A stretch of 64,000 nt of DNA from Rhyacophila brunnea. Its lineage: Eukaryota > Arthropoda > Insecta > Trichoptera > Rhyacophilidae. Every line of letters starts with the position of its first letter. Within the stretch, counting starts at the first letter, position 1. The stretch lies in assembly GCA_022495005.1 (NCBI GenBank), contig JAGYXB010001045.1:496001-560000 (forward strand), in the 5' to 3' direction. Positions 24,746 through 37,030 of this stretch are shown piece by piece. The notes below the pieces were generated by a model. The model was not told the DNA's origin. It ran no database searches and saw only the letters and a program-made list of their open reading frames with translations. A program made the position numbers and the translations under genes.

Positions 24746-24812
24746 TAGGATGCGCGTAGTTTAATTGGAAAAGCACACTGGCGCGAATCCAGCAGATACA
24801 GGGAATATTGGT
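24746..24812 (+). repeat. tRNA-like fragment
   Basis: GCGTAGTTTAATTGGAAAAG matches an A box well; GGCGCGAATCCAGC is a poor B box. Degraded SINE head rather than a tRNA gene. Confidence 0.35.
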
Positions 24813-24861
24813 TGGGTCAATAATTATGGTTATTTCGATAATTCCCTACTACCTCAAATCC

Positions 24862-25325
24862 ATATTATTGTCGCAAGTCCAGGCGCTCTACTCAATTACG
24901 GAGTCATCAAGACCAAGATCGCGCCAAGACTTGTTACAGTTTGGCCGACGTGAACGCCGTAATTCAATTCGCGAGTCTGATTACGAACTCCATACAGGGT
25001 GACTTACAAGCAACGGTTCAACCGTGTTGCTTAAAGACTACCGTGCATCACCATAAATTCATTACCCACTAAATGTCATCATCCATATAAAGAAAATTTT
25101 GGTTGATTCATGTGCGAGAGACTGCTATAATACCTACATAACAATCAGCAATAAGAGTGTTCGTGCAATACCCGTGAGTCAGAAAAAAGCCCCAAGAGCC
25201 AGCACTCCGGACCAGCTTAACATCAAAGGTCAGCGCCTGGACACACCTCTGCTTCCGCTGTCCCTCACCAACACCCAAATCCTCAACCCCTTTCATACAG
25301 TCCATAAAAGCGCAGCCAGAATATA
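24862..25325 (+). repeat. C-rich dispersed family P, copy 3 (weak)
   Basis: Starts TATTATTGTCGCAAGTCC, has a CATCATCCAT stretch, and ends with GGTCAGCGCCTGG..CCCTTTCATACAGTCCATAAAAGC, which parallels the other two copies. Frames inside it are not shared. Confidence 0.4.
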
Positions 25326-25413
25326 GTATTGAAATGATAGCAAATAATGTGTATATCGGAATTAATTGGAAATAACAGAACATCAATACCATTCGACTGA
25401 TTTCGTTAGTATA

Positions 25414-26677
25414 CAGTCGAGCTTGGTTATTACGATCACGGAAATAGTGAGATCTCGTATGTAATGATGAAACTTTGACAAAATCGTTGACATTTTAGTT
25501 TATGATTTTCTCCGTACATTTATTCAGTTTTATAATAAGCTACTTCTCGGGTATTCCGAGCAAAACTGTTAATGTGTCGATCGTTTGAAAACAACATTTT
25601 CGACCCTAAGCGATAAAATCCGACCGGGCAGTTAACTAGACCGATGCCACCGGGATCGGATTACGTTTATGACACTAGTTAAGTGTATATGTATCTAATT
25701 GGTGTTTTCACCGACAACATTGAAAAAGTATCCACGCATATGGTTGAAATTGCGTGTAAAAAATCCAAGCTTTGTAAATTCAGCAGGTACCCACCAGCGC
25801 CGGCGGCTCAGTACTCAGCACAATAAACAACTTCTTTTGTAGTTTATGAATGCCATGCTTGTTTCGGGGATTTTTACGATGGTTTTCAGATTTTTTATGT
25901 TTTATGCTTAAATAGAACGTGGCGCGAAAAATGTTATATAACGATATCACGAGTAGGGATTCCAATCCCGGGATCTCGAGCTATGTTCGATACCTATGTA
26001 TCCCGCGATTGATAAACATAATCCCGAAACATTCGGGGTTTTTTTTATCAATTTTTATGGAAAATAAAATAAATACGAAAATATAACAGAAAAATACTTT
26101 TAATAACAAATAACTACATTATAAATTAACTGAGTTTGAATGAAATTTGATTTATACTCATGTGTGAGTTGCCGATTCATTTTATTTTTTCACATAAATT
26201 AATAAAAACGAGAAAAATTGGGAAAAAACAATGCTTCGCACTTTTAACAAAGTAATTCTAACATGATCTCATATGTTTTACGGCAGTTTCATATTTGGCT
26301 GATTAATTAGATTTATGAAGCGGAAAGGCCATAAGTACACCATGATTATTTGCTTTACTATTTTAAATCTCGCTAACTCATTCATTAAGTCTTTACTATC
26401 AGAAACAGTAATCTCATATTAAATTCACATTATTATTTATATTACAATATTATTTACTCCATTAAACTTATCTATTTCCAAGATTGAACGTACATACACA
26501 ATATTGAGAATAAATGTGTTAAATAGTATAAATTATGCTAGATTTAATTTTTGGCCGATTTTATCAATGTTATTTGTAAATATAAATGCTTGGGATTGGA
26601 TTCCCTAATCACGAGTATTGCTTATAACGATCAAATTCAGTCGGTCCCATCTTCCTCGTAATAACCAAGTTCGACTG
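25414..26677. mobile_element. pogo/Tc1-like non-autonomous element, TA-flanked, interrupted
   Basis: Left CAGTCGAGCTTGGTTATTAC and right GTAATAACCAAGTTCGACTG are inverted repeats. Each is flanked by TA (25412-25413 and 26678-26679), the hallmark of Tc1/mariner/pogo insertion. The CAGTCGAAC..GGTTATTACGA terminus resembles pogo/Tigger ends. No transposase frame is left. Removing the nested element at 25954-26607 leaves about 600 bp. Confidence 0.8.
25954..26607. mobile_element. hAT-like element nested in the pogo-like element
   Basis: The ends TAGGGATTCCAATCCC and GGGATTGGATTCCCTA are inverted repeats (15 of 16). A perfect 8-bp duplication, ATCACGAG, flanks it at 25946-25953 and 26608-26615. 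The 654-bp interior is AT-rich without a transposase frame, so it is non-autonomous. The 8-bp duplication and TAGGG end fit the hAT superfamily. Confidence 0.82.
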
Positions 26678-26689
26678 TATTACTAATAT

Positions 26690-27975
26690 GATCTCGAAGA
26701 AAATTATTCGTATTACTGTTTCAACGAATTTTGTTAATCATATCCGTAGAAATGCCTACAAATTATCTACGTATTTATAATATCAATAAGAGCCGCATGG
26801 AAGGATAAATATTAATATAAACATAATATTATATACTTCATATGTTTATACTACACGCGTCAAAATATTATTATATGCAATTAAATCACTAAAAAGATTT
26901 CTCATTACGCCAGTTTAATCGGAAAAACAGATTTTATGGAATTCTGTTTGTTGACCAAAGCACGTTTCTGTTTTAAAAAAATGTATTTTTATCACGTCGT
27001 GTAGTTGGATATTTTAATTTTTAATAAAGGCCATTCCATAGCACATGAAAATATGTGTGAGGTTTTAGTGAAAATCATGAAAATTCCGATATAATTTCGT
27101 ATGGAATAAGCTCATTTATTAAATATTTGAAATACATTTTTTTACAACTAAGGTTTATAAATTTTCTACATTTATATTTTATCCAGGAAAAAATCACAGC
27201 ATTTCCATTTTAGGCAATGGGGCCGAAATATAACAATGTATAAAAAATAGAATGTAATAAATTCTGTATGATGCAAAAACAATAAAATTATCTAGTATGC
27301 ACGTTCAGGAACACACAAACGCATTTTTTTAAAAAAAAATATAAAGTGGCACATGGAGATAACTAGATTGGTTCTAATCTATTGGATTTCTAAGTTCTAA
27401 TAGAATCTCCGATTTGCTTATGTGATGAATTGCGGAATGCCACTTACACCCTCTGGGAGAATCTCCATTTGTCAGTTGAAAGAGAAGAGCTTCTCAAGTC
27501 GGTTCGATCCTCAGTCGGACCGATCGGCCATTACGACTTGTTATCCACTAAGGAAAATTTCTCAGTTTAAGAAGTGTGCGACCTTTTACGGCGAGCAAGA
27601 AGGTTTTTTCTCATTGAGGATTAACTGTAATGTATTATACCAAAATAGGAACCAAGCATACTCTGGTGTATGCCAACCAACGTCTTGATAAGTTGCTCCT
27701 GGGACTCTCAGCACAACATTAAAGGGCGCCTGACGCTTGTAAGGTAATAAAACGCAATAAATAAAAAGCCCGCTGAATGTCCCTATATACTATTATTTTT
27801 TTGCATGAAAAGCTTTAATTGATAATGATACAGACGCAAATACTGAAAACTACATATTTATTAACACATGTTTAAGTTTATTTCAATATATTAAATATCT
27901 TCAAACTCGAAAATTGTACCTTATTACAGCCACGCCCAGAATGTAACCCGCTTTCTTTGTTTTTGTGTTCCCTGA
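26690..27975. other. no gene seen
   Basis: AT-rich except 27430-27720, which is less so. The open frame at 27422-27688 there has no recognisable motif. Confidence 0.5.
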
Positions 27976-27979
27976 TTTC

Positions 27980-28066
27980 AATAGAAGTTTACTCACGGCG
28001 CGACTGGGAACGAAACCCGTCCGTGATTCGTTACTAGGACGTATGTGATAATCTCTAGGCCACAGT
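27980..28066 (-). repeat. tRNA-derived SINE fragment
   Basis: On the minus strand TGGCCTAGAGATTATCAC (A box) is followed about 30 bases later by GGACGGGTTTCGTTCCC (B box). No acceptor stem. Confidence 0.45.
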
Positions 28067-28069
28067 TAC

Positions 28070-30036
28070 TAACTGAAAAACACCCATAAAAAAATATTAA
28101 AATATACTACACTCCAATGATGTTATATATACTCGAACATTTTTTAAATATACCTAAAACTATTAAATTTAAATATAAAATATTGTTACGAAATAGTAAA
28201 AAAAAAAACATAAATTTGACCACTAAATCCACCACAATTATTATACATACTTATGTATTTTTTAAAAAATAAAATTTGAAATAATTACACATCGAGATGT
28301 ATTAAAATGTATGTAATTAATACAGTTTGTGACTTCAATCACTAAAGCGACGGACCATGACGTGTGAAACAACAGTTATTATTACCAGTTGGTGACTTCA
28401 ATCATAAACCAGTCCGATTACAGTCGAGTAAATAAGCCCTTAGGGAGATCGAAGATTAGAAGGATCTAGATTTCTATATCCAACACGAGATATGCTAATA
28501 AAATTGAGTTTTTTCTGTAACTATAATTATACGACTAAAATAGCATTCTCTCTAGTGAGTAAAGAGCAGGGGGATGAAAGTTCCATACAGCGGACGTGAC
28601 CACCTAATACTCAGTTTTCAGAATAGATGGTAGCACGGTCACACACGGAGTCGCATGATACAAGGCCATTTCAATGATCAATCAGAGCTCACCCATGGTC
28701 CAGCCAATCAACATTCGAGCTTTTGATCAGTCTTTTCAAATTTCATGTCATTTCTACATGATATTTTTAAACAAAAGCAGTCGTCCAATATTTTTCGAGT
28801 TGACATAATGTCAAGTGTCAGAATAATATTGCTGTTCTGCGTTTTTAAACCATAATATGGTTAAATTATTATATTATATTATTGATAAAAAGGTTTTGCA
28901 ATCCGATGGCTGATAAAATAAGTAAATGGGTAAGTCTACTTTTATTATATTAGTTTATAGGTATTATACGCTTGTATGCCCCCTGAAATTTCTTTGCAGT
29001 CGTCGCATCGAAATAATGATAGTACCTACCTATTGTAATTTTCACGTTTGCAAATCTACCAACGCAAACATAAAAAATAGATACCTAGGTATATAAAGAA
29101 GATTATGTTTGAGTAAATTACGTACATACCTATATAAAATATCTATATTATATTTGCGCATTCTTACAAAAGTGTAAATGGCGACCATTGTCAATTTATA
29201 TTTAAGTACATTTTAAAATTATTGTTTCAGAATCTACATCAATATATTGTCGATCGTTGAGGTTTTGACTGTGAGAATAACAGCAAGCGATGAAAATTTA
29301 TAATGAAATACAAAATGAAATAATTAATGAAGTCATCAATCTGACAGGAAGTGCTGACAAATAATTTCCATGGTGGGAGTGCGTTATTATTATTAGTATT
29401 ACATAATTATTTCCTCATAAATTTATGTTATTATTCATAATTTGTCAATATGATTATCATTGCAATAAAATGTACCTATCTGAATTGAAATATCGACTTT
29501 TATTCATTGTTGTCACAATTTCGTTTATATAATTATAAAATCTATAATTATATAAACGAAATTGTTTTAAATTATTTTAAGTATTATTAAAAGTATTCAA
29601 TACTTTTTTGGGTTCGGATCTATGGTTCTGTCATAGTCAAAACTTCTAGTCACGTCAATAGATGGTGCCGATTATAGGGGGCATCTCCTTGTATGGAACT
29701 TACGAATCTATATATATATATATACGTATGTTATCGATGGTAAGGAGTCAAAGAGCCAAATTATATTAATTCAGTGTGAAGTTTGGCATATTTTATGAGG
29801 TTTTTACAATAAAGCCCCTAACGTGGTCACTCTCTTACCATTCTCCTAACTAAATAATCTAGAGTTTGTATGATGTACCTACACTTTCAGGGGTACAATT
29901 CGTAATACCGGTACAATTCAATCATTCCCCGGTTATTTCAAAACACGATTTTTATTGACCGGTATGACCAGTAAAAATAAAAACCTATTCATCCAGGATA
30001 TAGGGTCAATACACTGTAGTACAATATAGAATAGAT
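28070..30036. other. no gene; holds a perfect hairpin
   Basis: AT-rich with a TA run near 29710-29725 and the hairpin at 29515-29565. Nothing else supported. Confidence 0.5.
29515..29565. repeat. perfect 23-bp inverted repeat, 5-base loop
   Basis: ACAATTTCGTTTATATAATT plus ATA pairs exactly with its inverse at 29543-29565. Stem formation is possible as RNA or as a cruciform. Confidence 0.8.
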
Positions 30037-30340
30037 CAGTGGCGAAGGGTGGAGGTAGGTTGTTAAGATTCGACATAAATAGTGCATACAAAACTTTGTT
30101 ATTCAAGCGTATTTGTTTTCATTGAACTAAGACTACAATCTGTAGATAGTTTTTGTCACTTTCTAAAAATAAATAATTAAACCCTGCCTAATCCAAGATA
30201 CTAGTAAGAGAATATTCTTTTATCTATGAAATATCTAAAATTATGCCATTAAACCATACATAATTTTTAGATATTTTATAAATAGAAGAATATTTTTATC
30301 GATTATTGTTTCGTTAGATAGAGCTTAATGAATTTAAATA
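30037..30340 (+). mobile_element. inverted-repeat element family Q, right-truncated copy
   Basis: Starts CAGTGGCGAAGGGTGGAGGT and follows the same order as 47881-48460 (AAACTTTGTTATTCAAGCGT, TTTTCATTGAACTAAGA, AACCCTGCCTAATCCAAGAT, TTAGATATTTTATAAATAGA). The opposite inverted end is missing. Confidence 0.65.
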
Positions 30341-31050
30341 ATATAAATATATAAATTTACACCATCGATAATAATTATATAATATAAAATTTATTTATGT
30401 ATTCTTAATGCAACGAAAATAAATAAGTAGGTATGACTGAAAAAGTGTCCAAAAGATTCTTGGATTTAGCAACAATATTCGATAAAGGAAGTCATTTAAT
30501 TAAAAATATCATGTATGTGAAATAATTATTCGCTGCGATTAATACAGGTAACATGTGCCTCATTTCTCTCTTGAGCGTGGTTTCAACTTTCAGCATTCTC
30601 TACAATGAAATAAAGGGATTCTAACGGGTTACCATCGCTACATTACAATACCATGTACATAAGTATATTATATCTTTCAGAAACTCTTCGGTAGATTTTA
30701 AACCTTGTATCTAGTCCATGTACAATTATTTATTTATTTTCGGAAGGAAACGCTATGAGGTGTCAATATGAGAACAAAAACCAAAAAGAAAGTACGTACT
30801 TACTGATGCAGCCGCGAGATAGGAAGATACAGGACCAATCTGTCTTCTTCAACTCGAGCATCTTCAAAAGTGATTAGTTTTACCTAGGTATTATACCTGG
30901 GACCAAAAATATCACCATGTATTATGAGGAATTTGCTGAAATACGACAATGTTTGATAGTAGCGAATCGAGCTTCTTCTCATCATTGTCCTTGCTCAAAA
31001 ATTTTCACAACATCTTTTAAAGCCATCTTCTTTTGAATATTAGTGACCTA

Positions 31051-31971
31051 CAGTGACGTCTCTAGACAAAATGCCACCCCTAGACAGGGCCAAAATGCTG
31101 CCACATTTTTTTTATACAGTACTTTATATCATACTTTCATGACCCCAATACCTAAGAAATGTGTTGTATGGATACATTACTAACTGTTGGGAATAGTGGA
31201 TTGTTTTGAGGATCGTAAATAAGCAACGTAGTTTTAATATACGATTAACTTTATTTATGTTAAACTGCATGAATATTATTATACAGAAAGATCACATTTT
31301 ATATGCGCTCGTTACAAATAACCGATGAGAACTAACTAGTATCACGCCGCACACACAGGTGCGGCGTAAGAGTGGGAAGAAGAATCTGTCTCCCTCTTAC
31401 AAACAATAATCGGTATCTAGCAGCATCGCACAGCGAGCGCTAGATGTAAACACGTACTTCTTTATTCTTATATTATTAATTATTATGTTATTTAATTATA
31501 TTGTTATATTATTCTATTAGAAGGCTATCTCTCAACACTAACAATATATATATTATATTTACCACTAAATAAAAATTAAATGCCATCTCTGCTTCAATCG
31601 ACATTATTGCGAGTCTACGGTTTCAGATAGGTATATTTAAAAAATACAATTGACAACTTCCAAAACTCTCGAGTGACTGGCAAACATATTTGGATAAATT
31701 GTAAATTAGGTATGCACGTGTCATTGCTGTTCACCAAGAACGTGACATCCAAGGACAATGGAAGTAAACTAGACATCGCGAAACCGACAAAAAATACCTG
31801 TTAGCGCCTAATTAATACATGTTGTTTCCAACCGGTGAGCTGATGTTTTTAATTGAAAGTTAAAATAGCTATTTCTATATATACCTAGTGATTCTCCTCG
31901 ATTTGCCGCCCTTTGTGTAACTGCCGTCCCCAAGCGACGCTCAATCTGCCTACCCCCACGGGACGTCACTG
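31051..31971. mobile_element. hAT-like non-autonomous element, copy 2, interrupted by an LTR
   Basis: The ends CAGTGACGTC/GACGTCACTG are identical to copy 1 at 3709. A perfect 8-bp duplication GTGACCTA flanks it (31043-31050, 31972-31979). Excluding the LTR and its duplication it is about 560 bp, close to copy 1. Confidence 0.87.
31185..31537. mobile_element. solo LTR, 353 bp
   Basis: Begins TGTTGGGAATAGTGGATTGT and ends CTATCTCTCAACA (TGTTG..CAACA termini). It is flanked by CTAAC on both sides (31180-31184, 31538-31542), a 5-bp target duplication. Copy 1 of the host element shows the empty site CTACTAACAAAATATTTACC. No internal retrotransposon region is present, so this is a solo LTR. Gypsy or Pao-type would both fit a 5-bp duplication. 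Confidence 0.85.
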
Positions 31972-32351
31972 GTGACCTACTTCATTATCCGTCTCCGGAC
32001 AATTTCTTCATGCTGTATAAACAATGAAAAAATCTCGAAACTATTTCAGGAAAAAACTTAAAATGGTAACCCTAGATTTAACCAATGTATTACATTATGC
32101 AAAGGACATGAAATTGTGTTATTAAGGCATTATCTACGTTATTGTAATCCTGCGAAAGTGCTTTTTGTTGACTTTGGAACTTTCGAGTGGTTCTTAAATA
32201 AAGTGTAATTAAAATTAGCTATTCAATCTTGAGAATTTCATTAAAAATAATCAACGTGCATTTGCATATATTAACTTTAGTAGATTTAGGGTAGACAAGC
32301 CTTATTCTACTTACATATATTTTCTTTTTATAATGACAAATGTTAAAAATA

Positions 32352-32749
32352 ACTACAAGATAAAAAGAACTTTTTATATACAATGTTTTTAAATTTTCTG
32401 TTGAATCATATAAACTTGACTTGACTAGCTTAAACGATCATAGAATACTGAAATGTCACATTGATTTGATTTCCATAGTAACGCACGTATATATTAATAA
32501 TTTAGTTTAGGACAATCCGCTTAGCAACCAATAATGGTGTCGAAATAACTTTTCATAAAAAACAGAATTAACTGAAAATGAATTCAATTCTACCTAAAGA
32601 TGGCTAAAAGTATTTAAAAAAATGCATTGGCATCGTGTTCTGATATATTCTAAAAGTTTCAAATGTCTAGCTACTCGGGAAGTTAGTTAAAAATCGATTG
32701 CAAGATTTGTACCGGACAAATAAGAATACGAGCTAAGAAAAACGTTGTA
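32352..32749 (-). repeat. dispersed non-coding family R, copy 3
   Basis: Reverse-oriented copy: CTACAAGATAAAAAGAACTT at the left and CGGACAAATAAGAATACGAG then AAAAACGTTGT at the right. The internal TAGTTTAGGACAATCCGCTTAG block is diverged. Confidence 0.75.
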
Positions 32750-32943
32750 AAATAGCCTTATACTTTATAAATGTTTTAGAAGCATATCAAATTAAATACC
32801 TAGATATATAATATAATATTTAACTTCTCACTTCAACTCCATATAAAAAAAAAATCGACGAATACTTGGACAGGTGAAATAAAACCAAAGGTGGCGCATA
32901 TCTTGAGGGCACTATGACAGATGGGTCGATCACATTCTTAAGC

Positions 32944-33046
32944 CGGGTACTCATTAGCGAGCCGTAACTGTAACCGTTCCAGATCCTGTAAGTATCCAAC
33001 TCTAGATGAAAAATAATTATTTATTAGGCTCGCTAATGAGTACCCG
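32944..33046. mobile_element. small foldback element with perfect 20-bp ends
   Basis: CGGGTACTCATTAGCGAGCC at 32944-32963 and its exact inverse at 33027-33046. Total 103 bp with an AT-rich centre. A mini MITE; superfamily unknown. Confidence 0.7.
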
Positions 33047-33099
33047 TCTTTAGATGCTATGGATCTAGAGAAGTCCATAAAGTTTATGAATTAACGTAA

Positions 33100-33292
33100 G
33101 TAAGCATTCGTCCCATGGGTCGCCTTTGGGGGAGATTTTCGAATATCGTCAAAGGGACGCAGAGACCGACTAGAGAAAGAGGGAGCTTGGAATAGAGATT
33201 CATGGATGACGGTTGTGCAGTCGCCCATGGACCTGAATGGTCTGTAGCACTAGCATAAGTAAGTAAGTACCTACCTAAGTAAGTAATAATAC
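33100..33292 (+). pseudogene. non-LTR retrotransposon 3' end with AAGT tail
   Basis: One frame reads KGRRDRLEKEGAWNRDSWM, then TVVQSPMDLNGL and a stop at 33245-33247. It is followed by repeated AAGTAAGTA/CCTACCTAAGTAAGTA. The EGAxNRDSW motif and simple-repeat tail are typical of the end of lepidopteran non-LTR elements. Strongly 5' truncated. Confidence 0.6.
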
Positions 33293-33361
33293 AAGTTTTG
33301 TTACAACAATATTAATTATTATACTTACTAATTCATTTTTAGATTACGTAATTATAGGTAC

Positions 33362-33440
33362 GCCCACAATGGCCGAGCGGCTTAGGCGTCGGCTTATAGT
33401 GTCAAGGGTCCCAGGTTCGAATTCTGGGTCTGGAAAATAC
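33362..33440 (+). repeat. tRNA-derived SINE head
   Basis: ATGGCCGAGCGGCTTAGGCG is a very good A box of the Ser/Leu tRNA type, and CCAGGTTCGAATTCTGG is a B box with pairing T-stem arms. The acceptor ends do not pair and there is no anticodon stem in place, so it is a SINE rather than a tRNA gene. Shares its B-box context with 1752-1818. Confidence 0.6.
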
Positions 33441-36400
33441 ATAAATATTATTTTTCAATTATTTGTACTTGAGTCAGGTCTTATGGTCAGTCTTATGGAT
33501 ATCGATTTCTCGTAAAAACATTCTTTTATTACAGACCTCCTGTGACCACTCAGTCCACTCTGTGGAGGCCCATAATTGTGCTTAACTCTGTGGATTAGGA
33601 TCGGACATGGTCGAAAAAAAATATAAATGAAGTTGTCTTCTGAAAATAATAATTATATTCGGTAAGACAGGATTTGGGCAGTGGCTAGGCGAATCCAAGA
33701 TGGTGGCCGTGGTCTCTATATTAAATCGTATATACTTATATCCAACACAGTATGGTCGCAATACCAAAATTGGTTTGATATGAACACAAAAAAATTCAAG
33801 TTATACCTACCCACTTACACCGTTTTATTTTAAATAATAATCGATATTTTAATATAATAGGTAAGTACTTATAAAAGAAAATAATTGTTAACGGTTTTTA
33901 CCTGCCGACATCCATTTTGTTACCATTTAGGTATAACGTTTTTAGATAGTTACGTATTGTAGGTATGTAGTACTCACATGATCAGTAAACTGTTTTAAAT
34001 AAGTACCTACATATTATTTCGTATTAATATTGCATGGAAGTACCAAGTAGTAGCAGTGCCCTCTCCATTAAAATGTAATTTATTTGACATGGAATCTCAC
34101 AGAAAAAAAAACATATGAAATCTACATGACGTCTATTATAAACAGAACTGTCAGTGCAAATTTAAAAAGCGTTATAAGGCTATAAAAAATATATTTTTTA
34201 TTATTAAATAGGTAAAAACATAATATTGAAGGTGATGAGATAATAATAAAATAGTCATACTAATAATATACTAATTGGAATTAAATTAGATACAAATTTG
34301 ATTTATGATTGTAAAAAGAAAACTAATTTTTGCGTGCATTAGTAGATACTGCCATCTATTTTATATTGTTTTAAGATTTTACACAATTTGATTGTAATAA
34401 TTAATAAATTTATTATCAAAATGAACACTGCCATCTCTAAAATTGTATGAAAAACAAATTACACAATCATCATTATTATAGACTGTTTTCTAATATAGAA
34501 TATACAATTTTTCGACAGATGTCAGTATACTGCAGTGAAAAGAACTTCGCTGAACCGCTGATAGAGGTATTATAAAAATAAAAAATAAATAATTTTATAC
34601 TAAAATAAGATTTTGTAAAAAAAATATCTTTCAACAATTATTAATTTCAGTTTATTTATAATATAAGTTTCAGTTTGTCAACAAGAAGAGACTTTTATAG
34701 TAGATATTGTATTGATTTTTTAAAACAGCAGGTGGGTCCGTGGATAAAATTACCAGTTCATGGCTTCAACCCTTAACCCTTGCATTTTTCCGGATCCATT
34801 CCTCATGTCCAGACACTCCATTTTTTAGTATATCAATCTGCGATGAACACCTGGCTTGAAACTACACCTACGAATTATAGCGACTTTCCGCACCCAGAAG
34901 TGGATATCGATTACGCATGGCCTAATGGTCGTAATTATTAGGATCATCAGTGTCAGTTTGTGTCGTCCGCGCTTTCTAGACATGTTTCATAAGAATACCA
35001 AAGTAAACTTAACATTGGATGCTTCGGTTTGCACAACTTAATGAGATCCATTGACACAGCGTCGCTATAGGATTGGTTTCCCGAATATCCGTTTTTGTCG
35101 AAATCGACCTCTTAATGCAGAATGTTTTTTTGTATCTAATTGGTAACGAATACATCATTCATATGCTGTAAAAATAACAATTTAAATATCTCCATGTATT
35201 TAAATATAGGATTATGAAATTTGTTTTTCGTCTCCTGAACATTTGGTTTATTCGGGAAACTAATCCTACAGCGACGACAGGTCTTGAGTGTTGTAGAATG
35301 CCAAGAGGAAAGGGGTCAACCCATTGAGAAGGCTATACGACAGGCAAATCATCCATGTTAGTTTCCTCAGTCATGTGTCCCTAATGCAGAAGTATGAGAA
35401 GTAATATTCCATTCACCTAAATATATTATATCTATTCTCTTTTCATCTTCATCTGTCAGCCATGAGCAGTGTTCGATCTTCCTAAATCCATGGAGCGTCA
35501 TTGTTTTGTACTTTTACAATATTGTAATATTAATTACGATTGCTTAATTAGTTAGTTCAGTGATAAAATCATACAATATATTATTCTCACACTTTAAAGA
35601 TTTTTTGAGTGTGTTTTAAAATAAATGAATTTATTTAGAAAGAACCAGAATCCATTTTTTAGTTTTTTCACGAGACAGAAGGATAGTCACGTACCCGAGT
35701 TGCTTTTAGGTCCAGTTAAGCGCTGGAACCTTGTCAGTTTTATTACTGGCTGAGTAAAATGCTTTCCCCATACTAACATGAAAACAAGAGAATCAGTAAA
35801 GTTGACATCGTAGCTTTACTCTTTTACATTTTGCTAAGTAGTTTGTACTTTTCTGTGACCCGATCCCTTAGTGAGTGTTATACATATTTTGTAATTTATT
35901 AACTCTGAGGGTCTATTCTTAACAGTTATCACATTTCCGTTATTTTCATTGGTCATAATTAACACGAAAGGCATTCCATACACAAAGCAGTTATCAGCGG
36001 CTATCTCCAATAGTTGGTAAATAATTAGTACACCCGAACCCAAGCGGATTCACCGAACTCAATAATTTTGTATTGACACGTCATACATATCAATTTAATC
36101 TACAATTTTATCAGTCATGTCATTGCGATCGCAGCACAAAATGTAATAATTGCAGTAAAACAAATATTTCGTTACTACTAGCTGCTACTAGCCACTCGAT
36201 AGTTGACATCTTGCGGGAACTATAAATTAAGACGGCGGCCGTGACATCATCATATTCATTCTCGATATATCGTATAATTGACGTACTTTGTCTCACTCTA
36301 CAAGTAAACACAGCCAAGAGAGGGTCTGTAAAAAGATAGCACTTTTTGGCAGTTCAGACATTTAATACGTAAAGCGATAAATGACATATATTTATCACAA

Positions 36401-36700
36401 TTAGCTCTTTTTGGATGTTAAGTGATATGTTAGAATAACCATGCTGATCCAAATCAATAACATCTTATGAACGTAAACAATTTTGTCAATTTGTGACAGA
36501 AAACAATAATGCATTGACATGCCATGTTTGTAAGCCCCTTTAATAAACGTTCATCAGTTTGTATGCAATGTTCATTTTGAAACGATGTTTGGATTTTGCT
36601 ATAGACAGATGGTTTTTGTAAATATCTCAAAATAAATGTGGAAAGAGGAGATAATTGATTTTGCAAACAGTATAAATATAATAATATTAACCGTCAAAAA
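33441..36700. other. no gene seen
   Basis: More than 3 kb of AT-rich DNA. Patches at 34730-35050 and 35240-35400 are less AT-rich, but their open frames have no recognisable motif. This is the 3' flank of the Pro-rich gene. Confidence 0.5.
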
Positions 36701-36716
36701 TAAAATACACATATAT

Positions 36717-36743
36717 TTTATTCAGTCTATCATTTTTTTTATT
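36717..36743 (-). terminator. candidate polyadenylation signals of the Pro-rich gene
   Basis: Two AATAAA hexamers on the minus strand, at 36738-36743 and 36717-36722, lie about 150-170 bases past the stop codon. Either could direct 3' end formation. AATAAA is frequent in AT-rich DNA, so this is only positional support. Confidence 0.45.
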
Positions 36744-36889
36744 AATAGTAACTATAATAAATAAATATCTAACTTAAAGCCAATAATTATTGGTTTACAT
36801 GTTATTAAGTACACTCTCTTATAATACACAGTGTAATTAATTAATATTCGTTTTCGAGTTCTTTAATAGAGTCGTAGGTGAATCACAGT

Positions 36890-37030
36890 TTAATAGTATT
36901 TTGCATATGTTGGGGCTGGGTACGGAAATTCTTCTTGCGGTGGTGGTAAGGGTCTTTGGATTCCTCCCCCATATTGTAAGCCTTCCCCGGCAGATCTAAA
37001 GTATGGGCTGGGTCCTTGGTGCACTGGGAA
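36890..37030 (-). CDS. coding exon 5: Tyr/Pro-rich C-terminus and stop
   Basis: The exon begins after a TTCTTTCAG acceptor and runs 46 codons to TAA. It reads [17 protein letters not shown], then a Gly-Gly-Gly turn, a [14 protein letters not shown] stretch and a terminal TYAKYY. A longer open frame overlapping this exon on the same strand (36883-37068) is out of frame with the spliced message and is a shadow. Confidence 0.8.
   Translation of the reverse strand, partial: FPVHQGPSPYFRSAGEGLQYGGGIQRPLPPPQEEFPYPAPTYAKYY

Noticed and set aside
33362..33440. tRNA-Ser/Leu gene
   Set aside because: A and B boxes are good, but acceptor ends do not pair and no anticodon arm is in place. Better explained as a tRNA-derived SINE head.
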